From Artemisia argyi (taxonomy: Eukaryota; Streptophyta; Magnoliopsida; Asterales; Asteraceae), in contig CM060704.1 in NCBI GenBank assembly GCA_030686995.1, forward strand, positions 171,861,718-171,925,717: a DNA stretch of 64,000 nt, given 5' to 3'. Position numbers and translations under genes: made by a program. The notes beneath the pieces are model-generated. The model had not been told where the DNA came from. It saw only the letters and a list, made by a program, of their open reading frames with translations, and made no database searches. Below, one piece after another: positions 1 to 12,569 of this stretch; the stretch's first letter is position 1, and each line of letters opens with the position of its first letter.

Positions 1-2062
1 GGTCTCCTAGCTTCTCAGGAAGCTGTTTCAACAGAACTGCAGAACAGTTCTCATTGAGTGGAGTTCGTGCCATCTCAAACAGTTTTTCTTTATTGCTCAA
101 CAGGTTTTTGATTGTCGATGCGAATTTGGGCATTAAAAGAAGAGCATCCGCAAAACTAATATCGAAGTGTAGTTCTTGAAAAATCTGAAAGAATTTTTCC
201 ATTTGATGATTAGCTTTGTCACGGAGCTTCTGGTCTTGCAATCGTGAAGGATATGGAATTGTTGTTTTTGGGTTGGCTTTTGGATTTTCAACAGGACCTT
301 CGGTAGTTTCAAATACGACTCTTTTAGTGGGAGTCGGGACCGGGATAACTGGAGGAGGGATGTCATTGGTACCTCCATTATTAGTAGGAAGTACCGTATC
401 CGTAGTATCCTCAGTTTCACACTCCTCTACCGGGATAGGAGAAGAGGTAGTCGGAGCTGCGGGTCCTTTATAAGAAACTCCACTTCGTGTGGTGATCGCC
501 TTTACGTCGCCCCTCGGATTAGCGATCGTGTTGCTAGGTAAAGTAGTACCTGAGCCCGAGGGTCGATCATTTAAAGACTTCTTCAAATCAGATATTTGAC
601 TAACCAGCATTTTGTTCAGTTCATCTTGGGATTTCATAAACTGTTTTAGTAACTCATCAGATGATGGTCCAGTTGGAACAATGGCTTGATTTTGGTTTGG
701 AAAATTTTGAGCCCTATTGTTCTGGAAATTCCCGTGTTGCTGGTTGTTATTACCCTGGAAGTGGTTTTGTTGTTGAAAATTACCCTGTGGGTAATTGTTC
801 TGACCTTGATTTCTGTTATAATTCCCTTGGTTCTGATTTTGTTGAACCTGGTTTTGACAGGAGTTGAAATTCCCTTGGTTGTTAAAACCTTGGTTCATTC
901 GGTTCTGGTTCTGATTCTGGTTAAAGTTCTGGTTTCTGTTTTGACCATTTTGGTTCTGGGACTGATTAAACCCTGGTGGTCCAATGTAGTTATTAGATCG
1001 GTAGCTCAAAAGGTTTCGATCTCCTTGCGGTTGGTAAGAATTACCTCCCGTATTATAGGAGCCTTGAGCTGCATACACGTTTTCATGAGCTGAGCCACCG
1101 GAGGCTGGGCATTCTGTGTAAGGATGAGGACCACCGCAAGTTTCACAACTTGGGTTAACAGCTTTGACTTGATTATGATTTGTCTGATGGACACGCAAAA
1201 CTGCTGTAGACAAATCATCCAGTTTTTTAGCTAGGATGGATTTTTCATTGCTTGCCGGAGTGGCTGACTTAAATGAGTCGTTTCTCTCAGCAGAGGAGTC
1301 CCAAAAATTATGATGGGCAATCATGTTTTCGATTAAGTCATAGCACTCTTCAGGGGTCCTTTTCATAAAGGTGCCCCTAGCAGCAGCATTGATGGTGTCA
1401 CGATGACGGAGTGTCAAACCATTATAAAAGGTATCAATGATGGTGACAAGAAGCATGTTATGATTAGGACACCGATCAATAGCAAGTTTGTAGCGTTCCC
1501 ATGCCTCAAATAAGGACTCTTCGGGAAGCTGTCTGAAGTTGCTGATATCATTCCTCAGCTTTGTGACCATAGATGGTGGAAAGTATTTGGCCAGGAATTT
1601 AGTGATCATCTCATCAAAAGTGTGGATCGAATTCTTTGGAAGTCGATCGAACCATGAAGTCGCATGATGAGTGAGGGAATAGGGGAAAAGGTACAAACGT
1701 AGGCCGTCATCGGTGACGCCATTTTGTTTCATGCTTTGGGTGACAGTTAAAAATTTATCGAGATGCTTGTTAGCATCGTCACCCGGCAAACCGTGGAACT
1801 GACACGAATTCTGGACCTGTTGTATCATGTTGTGTTTTAGTCCAAAATCCGAGGCTCCAATTGTAAGTGGTGCAATGGGTCCACCCCTCCCGTGCATGGT
1901 AGGTTGACACAGTTCCTCCATTGTTCGTGTGTCAGGAACTGGCTCCTCCTTAGGAGGGATTGGGGGCTCGTCGTTCATTTTTAGTGTGTGTTCTTCTTCA
2001 ACAGTACGTAACTCGGTTACGTTTTTATGACGATTACGTCGTGATTGTGAACGAGTGCGCAT
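1..2062 (-). CDS. Gag of a Ty3/gypsy (Athila/Tat-like) retrotransposon, 3' end beyond window
   Basis: The minus-strand frame from the ATG at 2062-2060 stays open to the left edge (about 687 codons), so this is a 5'-complete, 3'-partial Gag or Gag-Pol. Residues about 85-200 match the plant retrotransposon Gag fold, with an HATSWFDRLP stretch and a conserved FRQLPEESLFEAWERYK block. A CX2CX3HX4C zinc knuckle (CETCGGPHPYTEC) lies near residue 305. An Asn/Gln-rich low-complexity stretch follows (residues about 345-465), then TRSGVSYKGP, which in this family stands shortly before the protease. Known role: Gag packages element RNA into virus-like particles. A leader, primer site and LTR lie upstream in the right order. 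I see no frameshift or stop, so this copy may be fairly young. Class is firm; assignment to Athila rather than another Tat branch is inference. Confidence 0.9.
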   Translation of the reverse strand, partial: MRTRSQSRRNRHKNVTELRTVEEEHTLKMNDEPPIPPKEEPVPDTRTMEELCQPTMHGRGGPIAPLTIGASDFGLKHNMIQQVQNSCQFHGLPGDDANKHLDKFLTVTQSMKQNGVTDDGLRLYLFPYSLTHHATSWFDRLPKNSIHTFDEMITKFLAKYFPPSMVTKLRNDISNFRQLPEESLFEAWERYKLAIDRCPNHNMLLVTIIDTFYNGLTLRHRDTINAAARGTFMKRTPEECYDLIENMIAHHNFWDSSAERNDSFKSATPASNEKSILAKKLDDLSTAVLRVHQTNHNQVKAVNPSCETCGGPHPYTECPASGGSAHENVYAAQGSYNTGGNSYQPQGDRNLLSYRSNNYIGPPGFNQSQNQNGQNRNQNFNQNQNQNRMNQGFNNQGNFNSCQNQVQQNQNQGNYNRNQGQNNYPQGNFQQQNHFQGNNNQQHGNFQNNRAQNFPNQNQAIVPTGPSSDELLKQFMKSQDELNKMLVSQISDLKKSLNDRPSGSGTTLPSNTIANPRGDVKAITTRSGVSYKGPAAPTTSSPIPVEECETEDTTDTVLPTNNGGTNDIPPPVIPVPTPTKRVVFETTEGPVENPKANPKTTIPYPSRLQDQKLRDKANHQMEKFFQIFQELHFDISFADALLLMPKFASTIKNLLSNKEKLFEMARTPLNENCSAVLLKQLPEKLGD

Positions 2063-2675
2063 GCACTAAAAGCGGTATCAATCAAAACAAGACAGAGGCA
2101 AAACGACAGTGAACTTGAATCCAATAATCACAAATGAACAGCTCCTTTAAAAAAGGTACACTATTCACGAGGATACAATGGTAAGTTTTAAATCTTAAGT
2201 TTGGGAACTTATTATGTTCACACCCCCAGTTGGTAGGTGTTCTGCCTTGGTTTTCGGTGGTAAACTTTAATGTAATTATATTCACAGTACAATGTTTTTG
2301 GCTTTTTGTGTATGGGTGAAAAAACTTGGACAATATTTTTGGAACTGATTCGTTAACCGAAATTGTTCCTTTAAGATTACTCGCAGGCTGGCGGGAGGAA
2401 ATAAATGGATCCCTCTTAAGTTCGCAATTTAATGTCAGAACTTACCTTAAACCAACTGTATAGGTTGTAATCTTAAAGATACGAAGTAATTTAACTTCAC
2501 AGTTTTGTTTTGTTGTTTATGATTTGTTTGGTGTTTTTAACACTTCAGGAGAAATGTTAATGAACTTTTTCAGATATGATTTTGATTTTCTCAAAAATTT
2601 ACAAAGTGGTGATATTTGTACAGGAGGGTTTTTGAAAACCACTAAACTTAAACCGTTTTGAAATACGCAACAACC
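2063..2675 (-). other. Untranslated leader of the minus-strand gypsy element
   Basis: About 610 bases between the primer binding site and the Gag start. No ORF of note and no repeat seen. Its position fits the 5' untranslated/packaging region of the element. Confidence 0.6.
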
Positions 2676-2693
2676 TCCCCGGCAGCGGCGCCA
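2676..2693 (-). other. Primer binding site, tRNA-Asp type
   Basis: On minus it reads TGGCGCCGCTGCCGGGGA, complementary to the 3' end of plant tRNA-Asp as I remember it, with one mismatch. It lies five bases inside the LTR edge, which fixes the element as minus-oriented with its 5' LTR at 2699-6887. Confidence 0.8.
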
Positions 2694-5648
2694 AATTTTG
2701 ACTCCTCCTAAACCAACCAGTCAACCGTGTGCAGCTGATAGGCCCACCTGGGAGAAAGTGCAAGTGTTAAAATCCGTGGAAGTACAGGGAAATCCCCGGG
2801 TCGTTAAGTCCCAACGAGATTGAAATTGTATTTTGGAACGATTAGGAGAATGAGTGGTACTGAGGACAGTAAGAAAAATGATTGAGGGATGATTATACTA
2901 CTGATTGCTTGATATTTAGATAATATGAAAAGATATAAACAATAACAGAGATACACACAAAAGCACAAATAAGAAAATCAGATAACAAACTGAGACAAGT
3001 GGTATTTAACAAGTTACAAACTACAGGGGTAAAAGTGAAACTTTTGAAAACTTAAAATTAAAAAGAAATTGAAAATGAAAATGAAATTATAAAAATGATT
3101 AAAATATTATTTAAATATTATTTAATTAATAAAACTATTTAAAATCTAATTAAAACTTAAATTAAATTAACTAAAAACGATAAATGTTACAAATTAAACT
3201 AAAAACGTGCAAAAATAATTTCTAAACCTTAATTAGAACTTGAAGAAAGTATAAAAAATGAAAATAAATATTTTTGTCTTTTTATGAGTTTTCTATTAAT
3301 TAAAAACTATTTAACTTAATTAAACTAATTAAACTATTTTAAATTACTATTAATACTTAAATGACTTATAAAATTATGTAAAAATTTATAAAACTAACTG
3401 ACCATTACAGGAATCCTAAAAAATTATAAAAAGTTGCTAAAAATTATATTTAAGCTAATTGACTAATTAATTACTTATTAATTAACTTAAATCTAATTTA
3501 ATTAATTTAAATAGGAAAATTAGAAAATGGATAGTGGAAATTATAAAACTATTTTCTAAAAGTCTTAACTACTTTATAAAACTTAGGAAAAATATAAAAT
3601 TCTACTCTTGTTAATTAAAATTAATGAAAACTATTTAATTACTAATATTACCTATTTAATTATTTAAACTACTTTTAATTCTAATAAATAGTACACAGCT
3701 TAGGAAAAATCTAAGAAAATTATTTTAACTACTTAAAGGTACTAGGAAATTAATTAAATTATAAAATTGGAAAAGTGCTTATTAATAAGCTGAGATGAAA
3801 ATTAAATAGATAATTTCTATTAAATAGAAGCTATCACTATAATTAATGTTTGCTTTTTTTGGTTTTTCTTTTATAAAACTACTAAAATACTTAAAATAAG
3901 AAACTTTTACAAAGACAACTACTTTGGAAACTCAGAATAAGCACTGTGAGTGCTTATTTGCTTATACAGTTGACTAAAGTTGACCACACAAAGAAATAAG
4001 CTAAGTTGAGTTTATGTGGGGTCCACACTGGTTAAATCAGATTCACCTAAGTTAGTTGAACTTATTTAAACTAGATTTGATGAGATAAGCTCATGAGATA
4101 AGCTACAAAGCTAAAATAAGCAACTGCTTATTTGGTTTCTGGGTCAGAAATGGGACAGACTTATGAGGGTGATTTAGGTGGGGTCCACTGATCACTAGGT
4201 CAAACCAAGGGTCAATCTACGATCCCTGGTAAGAGGGGGGTTGTCTAAACCAAAATTAAACCAATGGGGTCCACTGATGTGGGCTGCAGCCACCAACAAA
4301 GTTGGTGGTGTGGTGGTGGTATGGTGGTGCAGGGGAGTACACTTTCCCTGCAAGTGTTTTCCAGGGCTTGTGGAGCCCACAAAAAAAATCCCAAAAATCA
4401 AACAACTATGAAACCTTAAAGACAAGCTGATAGACTATGATTAGGAATAAATTTCAAGCTCTAAAACTTAATCCTAAATTCTACAAAAATCTTTGAAGTT
4501 TTGCAAAATCTGAGAGCAAAACACTTTGACTTTTTGAGAAAACTTGGAACTTTGAATTTGATGAAGTTTGCTTGATCCTAAGTGACTGAAAACAAGTTAA
4601 CAAGTTATACTAAGGTGGATTTAAGCTAAACTAATACTCTAAGCTAATTTATGAAGAACCTTTTGGGCTCAAAAGCTCACACAGTTAACTGTGTGGGTGA
4701 TTCTTTGTAATTTTGACTTTTTTACTCTATGACACTAATTGTTAAGGTTATTCTGAGCTAATATTACCCTAAGTGACATAAAGCAAGCAAAAACAACAAC
4801 TCAAACCACTTCTAACACAGATAAAAAACCTGATCCAAACACACCTTATACTAGACTGTTTTATGATTTCAGTAGTAAAATGCTTAAAGAGCTTATGCAA
4901 CTGAACCACAATAACTTATTATGTTATATAAGATCTTAACAAGTACTTAGAAACAGAAAATGACCACAGATACACACTAATACTAATTATGCTATGTTAA
5001 CTGTGAAAATTAGATATTTTAGCAACAATGGATTCCAACAAACAAGATACTAATTTTATGTTATCTTATCACTAATTAAGACTGAATAAGCACAAAACTG
5101 CTGAAAAAGCAAAGTAATAAGCAAAGCTTTAATACAAAGACAGATTATGAGATTTCAACAACTTACAAGATGCTTTCCTGCTCAAACCATGAACCAAAGA
5201 TCTCAACTCCAATCCTATATAATCTCCACAGATTAACTAACCCAAGGCCTTCCAAAATCAACCCTGCTCCATTGCTTATCACCAAGAACTTGACAGTTTG
5301 ACTTTCGTTGACCAAATTTGTATTTATGGAATTTTTTATCTTAGACTCATTAGTAAGTTACTAAAAGCTTATTTGAGCTTATTGGGAGCTTACATGTGCT
5401 TATTGATCCTTACCATCCACTACAAACACCATTAGAGACTATTGAGATTTTTGATATAAATTTAAATTTGCATAAACTGAGATAACAAAACAACCTTGAT
5501 TCTTATTAACTGAGAAGCTTACTAATACACTGATAATGATTACTTGAAACTTTTAAAGCTTAAATTACACTTGAACTCTTGAAAGAAATTAATACGACAT
5601 ACATATATTGAAAAATTAACTAACTAGGCTTCTCTTCTGCTTCTCTTC

Positions 5649-5659
5649 CTTTTATAGGC
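5649..5659 (-). promoter_or_regulatory. TATA box of the 4.2 kb LTR
   Basis: Minus strand reads GCCTATAAAAGG, a good plant TATA box. It is about 1.2 kb inside the upstream end of the LTR, as expected for the U3/R boundary. The same placement is seen in the LTRs at 39565 and 47269. Confidence 0.5.
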
Positions 5660-6235
5660 TCAATTAGGGTTTGAGGACACCTTCTGAGCCTTTCCCACTT
5701 TAAATCTTGACCCTCCAATCTCTGAATTGATTATAGCCGTTTAAACTGAATTTGGCGCCAAAATGTCTCCACGTTTACTTGGGGCAAAAGGTGAACAATT
5801 AAGGATTTTTGGGAGTATGTGGAGGTGTCAGGGGACAAAAGGGATGGTTTTTAGGCAAGTTGGGGAGATAGGGAAGAAAACAGAGGACAGGGTATGGTTT
5901 GGAGTGAAAAGGGGTGGGAATTGCATTAAATGGTGATGTGGGATTGCTGTGAGGTGGAAAGGATGGTTAGGGGGAGTAGGGGGTGAGGTGGATGGTGATG
6001 AGGTGGTGGAAAAACCACATGGTATTCTGGATGCAGGGGTGAGGGAGATGGTGCTACAGTGGTAGTGGTTTGGCGGTATTGGGGTGTTTGAACGGGGTCA
6101 AAACCGTTTTAAATAACAAAGGGGGGTGGACTGGGCTTGTTTTGGGCTTGGGAATAGGTGGGCTGGGTGAGGGTGTTTGGATTGGATTTGGTTTTTGGGT
6201 TTATTTAATAAAAGGGTCCGGTTGGTTAGTGTATT

Positions 6236-6770
6236 TAACAAGGACCATTTTTGTAATTTGAGCAAAGTTAAGGGGCTGGAATTGTAATTCTCCCAAAGTG
6301 TTTTCAAGGACTTAACTTGCCAAATATGATAAACCAAGGACCAAATTTGTGATTTTTCCATTTAAAATATCCAGGGACCTTTTCTGTAATTTCTCAAACT
6401 CCAGGGACCATTTATGTAACTTTGGATTTTTTAGGGATTAAAGATGTAATTTCTCAAAATGTTATCATAAGGACCAATTTTGTCATTTAAGAATAGTTCC
6501 AGGTTTATTTTATTAATTTCCCATTTTTAAAACCTTAAGGACTAATTTTGACATTTTTCAAACTTGAGGGACTAAAGTTGTCATTTTGCAATTTTTAACT
6601 TTAAAGGACTACACTTGACAACTTATGAATCCCTAAGGACCTTTGATGATATTTTTCATGTTTTGATTTATTAGGGACTAGATTTGACAACTTTTGAAAC
6701 TTGAGGGACTGAAACTGCCAATTATGCAAACTTTGTACGTTTTTCATCTGTTTTTGCTTATTTTGCATTT
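6236..6770. repeat. Degenerate 'AGGGACCAATTTTGTAATTT' repeats in LTR U3
   Basis: About ten imperfect copies of a roughly 40-55 base unit built on AAGGACCA-ATTTTGT-AATTT, for example at 6330, 6373, 6405, 6471, 6536, 6603 and 6672. They fill the outer part of the LTR, upstream of its TATA box in the minus direction. A shorter version occupies the same place in the 39565 and 47269 LTRs. Confidence 0.7.
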
Positions 6771-7060
6771 GAAACATATAAAACACACTTCTAAGATGTT
6801 TTAAGTATTATGATGCATATTTGAGTGTTTTTGTATGTTTTGGCAGTTCAGATTGGTATAAAATGATGAGTATTTAGACACTCATCATGCTCGAAAGGGA
6901 AAATATTGATTTGGCTGATGATTTCCATTTTGCAATTCACACTGCAATCTAGCAGTTGATTGTACGCTACATATCCACCGTTGGAACTGGAGCCGATCAA
7001 ATTTACCAAAACGGTGTTCATTATTTTATCAGCCACTTAAAGCATGCCAATATCGTGCCC

Positions 7061-7330
7061 TTAATCCTCACGTCATGGCTAATTAGGGAGTTTTCTCGAC
7101 CAAAGATTGTATCATCACTCTCTGGGGGGAGATTGTACCACAGCTCTAGAGGAAGTTATGAACATTGTATCAATACTTTGGAAAAGGTTATGAGCTAATT
7201 AGACAGGTTGTTCAACCAAATATCATACCATCACTACATAAGGAGATTGTGCAACTACTTCGGAGGATGCTACAAGCTAATTAGAGAGGTTGCTCAACCA
7301 AAGATTGAATTATCACTCTAGATGTCAATC
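7061..7330. repeat. Three imperfect tandem units
   Basis: The block GCTAATTAG...GGTTG.TCAACCAAAGAT recurs at about 7061, 7192 and 7273, each followed by a purine-rich AGGAGATTGT-type stretch (7122 and 7241). GGGGGGAGATTGTA resembles the polypurine tract before a copia 3' LTR, so this may be a decayed copia 3' end. That reading is weak. Confidence 0.4.
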
Positions 7331-9357
7331 ATTTATGTGGATTATCACTAGTGTATTAAATAGGTCAAGGTGGTACATCCTTAAGAAGTTAGGAGGCGCC
7401 GTCCATGGAAGTGTCCTTTTGTATAATACTGAATCATTAACACACATGTTACATTATTACAAGCGCTTTTGACATACGTCCTGAACAAGTTTCGCATGTC
7501 TTATGTTTATTGATCTAATTGTTGCAACAATGTAGACCATATAGGTGGTTTACATAGTTGTTTTTGTAAGGTTTTCTTAACTAATTGAGGTTACATGTAA
7601 TTAAATATTATTAAAAATTTAATATGTGGAAACAATTTAATTACAAATCCTAGCCACGAACCCATGTATATGTTATAGTCTGCGGCCCAACACGACAAGC
7701 TCCATCAGAGTACCGACTACCAATATGTTCTAGAGAACCCCTTGTCTGGAACCTTCATGTTCCTTGTCCTCCGTTCTTCCATACGAAAGCCTCAAATGAG
7801 GTACCCTTGGCCTTCTATCGCTAATCAAGTCCTTTTATCATTATCCTGAAAACTCCTTCGTCCTGTTTTATGTGTACCGAGGAAAGTTGCTCCTAGATGA
7901 GACCGATAATGACCCATGGTTCTTCCGGAGGAATGCCTACATCAGGTTGTCGCTTGGTCTCCGGGACTAAACCGTCTCCCGGATGGAGACTCGTCACAAA
8001 CTCAACCATTTACGCAAATTGGTAGAGTGGAGTAGCGGGTCCCATGAATGGCGTCAATGTTTGAGTAAATTCCTTCCATGAAGTTTGGAGCTCCGGACCT
8101 TCGTAGGTCAAGGCTAGACTCTGTGCTTAGTAGTTGGAACCTTGTAATCTCTGAAGCTCTAGACCTTTGGAGGTGGACTCATGTGCTCTGTAGCTGAAAC
8201 AAGACAAAGCAACATTAGGTTGCCACGGGTCTCTAGTTCGAGATAAATTTTTGATGTAATAATAAGTATATACTTGGTATAAGTTCTAGTTAGAGAAACT
8301 AGAGATAGTAAGTGATGTGTAATGTGTGTATCATCCATCCATTGGGATGGATGGCTCTATTTAAACTACATGGTTTACGCTCCACGACACGAATATAATG
8401 GGAGTATGATTGTCGTTACTTGCAACGGGTTAATCAGTCATGACCACAAGCCTTTCTTTTCGGGGTTTGCGTTGTCGTTACTATGCGGCAATCTCAACGG
8501 CTATTGGGAAAGGTACCATTCGTACGGTATCCTTGTCGTATCTTGGAATGGTTATCGTCCAACAGATAGTAGGGGTTACCTCCGATACTAGTCAATACCT
8601 TCGGAACTACATAACCTCTATTAGATATAGACTATGCAGAGAACCATTCTGATGGATAGAGGAGACTTACCTACTTTGCTCGTAGTAATTACCTTTTGGA
8701 CAATACCTTTGTTGTAGATGTACGTCTTTTGGATGGCTCCGAAGGATTAGATACATCAACAATAACTATACATGAGCTTGATAATCATTACTTACGTTCA
8801 AAAACAATAATATTTAATCCTACCAAATCGAGGTATGGGAAAGCACACCCTAAAACGAGGGTAAAGACACTACTTATGGAATAACCATTAACCGGGGCCG
8901 TCTCGTGATTTTCGGTGGCCCTAGACAATAACAACAAAGAGACCCAATCCACTTATAACTAAAAAGAAATTACATATAAACTTGAATTATATGACTCATA
9001 TATGGTTAATATTATATGTATTTGTATGTTAAACCAATAAAATGTTGACTCTATTTAGTGGAGGCCCAGTGTGACGGTACGTATTGCACCCTTCTCCGAG
9101 ACCCCTTCCATTAACTAGTTGATATGTGTAAAGTCAAGTAATTAAGTGTATGTATATACAAGTTCAGTGTTAGAATAAACCTCTATTGGAATTTGGTGTG
9201 CTTAAATGTGTAATGTGCAAGTAGAGTGAAGTTTAAGTTAATATAAATTCCCGAAACGTACTCGATCTGGTCTATATATGTCCACATTGGATAATACCAC
9301 TTGTTAACGGCTACCATCGAATGAACCAAGAATTGAAACTAGAGATTTCATGCTCAA

Positions 9358-10060
9358 TCTTGATAAATATTATATTTTATTAATAGCTCATATTATATTG
9401 GAAAATAATATGTATTCCAAAAATATCATTCTAACACGTTCTCCTATTAAATGATAATATACGGAGTAATATATTTTGGAGATATTGCATATAGGCCACA
9501 TATACATAGGATGTACGTGGATCATAGAATGTATTTGCGATGAGATATTGAGAAATATAACAATTTAGAATTTTGATTTAAGTTTTGCATGATTCTTTTA
9601 TTTAAAAAAAAAATGTTTCTTTAGTTAATTTGAAACAAATTTTTGTGTTTAAAGTTTTGAAAATGCGACATATTTTTCATATTATTTGCAAATTATCATA
9701 TAAATGTTAGTTTTCTTACAAATTTCAGTAAACCTAAATTAAAATAGTTATTTTGAATCATTTATTTGTATTGATTCAACAAAAAAGATATTCATATGTA
9801 TAAAAACAATGAATCAAACGCGATTAAATGCATTTCTCACGTTAAACATTTCTAATTGATCCTTATTGATCTGATGATCTCGATAAATATCATTTCTTTA
9901 TTTATTAATAACTCATATCATATTAATTGATAAATGATATATATCCCAAAAATATGATTCTAACGCATTGTCCTATCAAATGATGATATACGGAGTGATA
10001 TATTTAGGACAATGGGACTTATTACATTTAGGCCACATATTCATACAATGTCGATCATAA
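9358..10060. repeat. Direct repeat of about 180 bases, two copies
   Basis: 9358-9535 and 9888-10060 align over most of their length: both run through GATAAATAT, an AACTCATAT-type block, ATATACGGAGT and AGGCCACATAT. Spacing is about 530 bases. Source unknown; possibly paired remains of one mobile element. Confidence 0.6.
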
Positions 10061-10585
10061 CGTGACAAACAAGGCTTATGTCTTGATATACTCATATGAG
10101 ATGGAGGGTGATTGAGACTACGTACATATGTGATTACAAGAACTAATCGAATATCTTAGTGTGAAAGATATCATATTTAACGAGACTAGTATCATAATAC
10201 AAGTTTAAGAGTGATTATCGTAATAATCCGTAATCAAGTAACATAATTTCTTAATTAATGTCAAAGATATCATAGTTAAAAAAATTATAGAAATTTGAAC
10301 CCTACCATAATAATATTATGGTAAGTTACAGAATTCTTTAATTATGAATATGACTTTAGGGTTGTAATTTGATTGGTGATTGTGATATAATTAGTAGAGT
10401 TGGTATAGATATTGGTTGGTTGGCCTCTCAAACGTGGTTAAATTCTTATATCTATATCTTTGTTCATTCTTTTATACCTTGATCAAAGATGACCAAAAGC
10501 TGACGTGCATCTCTTCTAACATATCTTTGGGTGTCTCTTTTTGTATATGTGTACACACATGCATATACAATAGGAGAAGCAAAAT

Positions 10586-12569
10586 ATGGCAGCTGCAACC
10601 AAACTCACGATCACAATCACCCTACTTGCTTTTCTTCTTCTCATAGTTTATTTATCTCCTATAAACCAAACTTCTAATCTTTTCTTTACCGTCTCTAAGT
10701 CGCCGTCAAGATCGACTTCCAGATTTTTGCAACATGCAGATACACCCGAGACTATCAAAGTATTTTACACTATACCCTTCAATGTCTTTATCTATCAATG
10801 ACAATATATGCTTTTTTGCGTTAACAAATTCAACCTTTTACCTTTTGTATATGAAGTCATGTTACGAATTTCTAACTCTCTTTTATATGTATTTGTTCAT
10901 TAGAAGTATGATGTTAGATTGCGAAGGATTGAAGACCAGTTAGCAAAAGCGCGAGGCAGAATTCAGCAAGCAATTGTCGACAAAAGCTATGCATCTACTC
11001 AAAAGAGTGAAGGTTTCATCTCCGAAGGAGCCACATATAGGAATTCGGCTGCGTTTTTCCAGTTAAGTATTCCAGTTATACAAGTTTCCTGACTATTTAT
11101 TGTCTTATTAGTTTGTTTGTTTATTTGCAAACGATTGTCGTTTGTTGTACGATTTTAGGCTTTCTAGTAAGTTTTTCGTTAAATTTCATCTTTATTTAGA
11201 TAATATCGTTTAGTTTCTTGCTTATAAACTCTAATAAGTTCCTGTTTTAATTAACATTGAGTTTATATTTATTATTACATTAACAACGATAACTTTTACA
11301 GACATTAATGACGTGCAAACTAAGATGACGAAGATATACAAGATTTGGACATTAGTTTTTAACTTTCAGATTTTGGTTGATTCTGCAGGAGTCATACTGA
11401 GATGATGAAGACATTCAAGATATGGACATATAAGGAAGGAGAGATTCCGTTAGCACATATAGGACCGATGAAAAGTATATATAGCTCCGAGGGTCTATTC
11501 ATCGAGGAGATGGAAAAGAAAGGATACTTTGTTACGGCTAACCATCCAGATGAAGCACATGCGTTTCTTATTCCCTTAAGTGTAGCTGAGATTGTTCATT
11601 TCCTATTCCGCCCTTCAGAAATCATTACTTTTCGAGAGCGAATACAAGACATATTTGAAGACTATATTGGTGTCATTGCACAAAAGTACCCTTATTGGAA
11701 CCGTAGCAATGGTGCCGATCACTTCTATGTCTCTTGTCATGATTGGGTACGTACATTTAAATTCTTCAAATCCAGATAAAACCATCCATATATGTATCGA
11801 AATACATTTGACTATTTGTATAAGCAATTTATATGTTAGATCTCTAGCTAATGTTAAACCTTTTACTAAATGGTACAATTTCTATGCATATGTGCTACAG
11901 GGCCCATTTGCCTCGCAGCGAAACACTAAAGTCTTTAAGAATGTCATAAGAGTGCTTTGCAATGCCAACACCTCAGAAGGTTTCGTTCCAAATAGGGATG
12001 TATCAATGACAGAGATTAACGCGCCATACAATGGTATCCCAATTGTAAGTGGTGGACAATCACCTTACAATCGTTCAATCCTTGCATTCTTTGCAGGTGG
12101 AAACCATGGTTATGTACGGAAAAAGTTATTTGAATCTTGGGGAAACAAAAAAGATAATGATATACAAGTTTACGATTACCTTCCCAAAGGTATGAACTAT
12201 ACCGAATTATTGACTCAAAGTAAGTATTGTCTATGTCCTAGTGGATATGAAGTTGCGAGTGCCAGGGCTCCAGAAGCGATCTATGTGGGATGTGTTCCGG
12301 TTATGATCAAGAGTAATTATGTTTTACCATATAGTGATGTGTTGGATTGGAGTCAGTTTTCTGTTCAAGTACCCGTAGATAAGATTCCGTATCTCAAAAG
12401 AATATTGCAAGATATACCTTTTTCGAAGTATTTGGAAATGCAAAAAAAGGTGATGGAAGTACAAAGACATTTCATGGTTAACTATCCAGCAAAACAGTTT
12501 GATGTATTTCACATGATTCTTCATTCTGTGTGGCTAAGAAGACTTAACATTCAATTATTTAACTCTTGA
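10586..12569 (+). CDS. GT47 exostosin-family glycosyltransferase, copy 1 (4 exons, intact)
   Basis: Exons inferred at 10586-10759, 10904-11061, 11389-11746 and 11901-12569; all introns are GT...AG and phases agree, giving 452 residues. Residues about 8-26 form one hydrophobic segment, so a type II Golgi membrane protein is expected. Exon 2 encodes a basic/coiled stem; exons 3-4 encode the exostosin domain. Family hallmarks are [77 protein letters not shown] and [17 protein letters not shown]. Plant relatives transfer sugars during cell-wall polysaccharide synthesis; the exact substrate cannot be read here. The start codon is the first ATG of exon 1, just before the membrane segment. The intron 2 donor is GTTAAG, not GTAAG, matching GTTACG in copy 2. 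No lesion seen; likely functional. Confidence 0.92.

Larger units (their letters stand above)
2699..6887 (-). mobile_element. 5' LTR (4.2 kb) of the minus-strand gypsy element
   Basis: The left edge (TGACTCC) lies next to the primer site. The right edge is a terminal inverted hairpin, TGATGAGT...ACTCATCA, ending in CA at 6887. The mate LTR is off-window, so the right edge rests on the hairpin and on the analogous ends of the LTR pair at 39565/47269. The interior is very AT-rich. Stretches at 3400-3450 and 3800-3860 closely resemble the LTR piece at 61444-62640 (shared GGAATCCTAAAAAATTATAA). The candidate target duplication is TGCTC at 6888-6892. Short ORFs inside look fortuitous. Confidence 0.7.
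6888..10585. other. 3.7 kb without a recognisable gene
   Basis: Between the gypsy LTR and the first GT47 gene I find only short ORFs (60-90 codons) with no recognisable family. The stretch 7680-8240 is less AT-rich and looks like decayed coding or LTR sequence, but I could not name it. Two local repeat structures are listed separately. The last 200 bases should include the promoter of the gene starting at 10586; no convincing TATA box stands out. Confidence 0.5.

Noticed and set aside
686..1093. 135-codon plus-strand frame rich in Val and Leu
   Set aside because: Shadow of the Asn/Gln-rich region of the minus-strand Gag.
4195..4425. 76-codon minus-strand frame in the 4.2 kb LTR
   Set aside because: Low-complexity Thr/Pro/His stretch from a GGTGGT-rich patch; LTRs are not expected to code.
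8322..8884. Three overlapping plus-strand frames of 62-89 codons
   Set aside because: No recognisable motif, overlapping in different frames, and no splice or promoter context. Not supported as genes.
11615..11878. Minus-strand frame opposite GT47 exon 3
   Set aside because: Shadow of the glycosyltransferase exon; the same kind of shadow recurs opposite copy 2.
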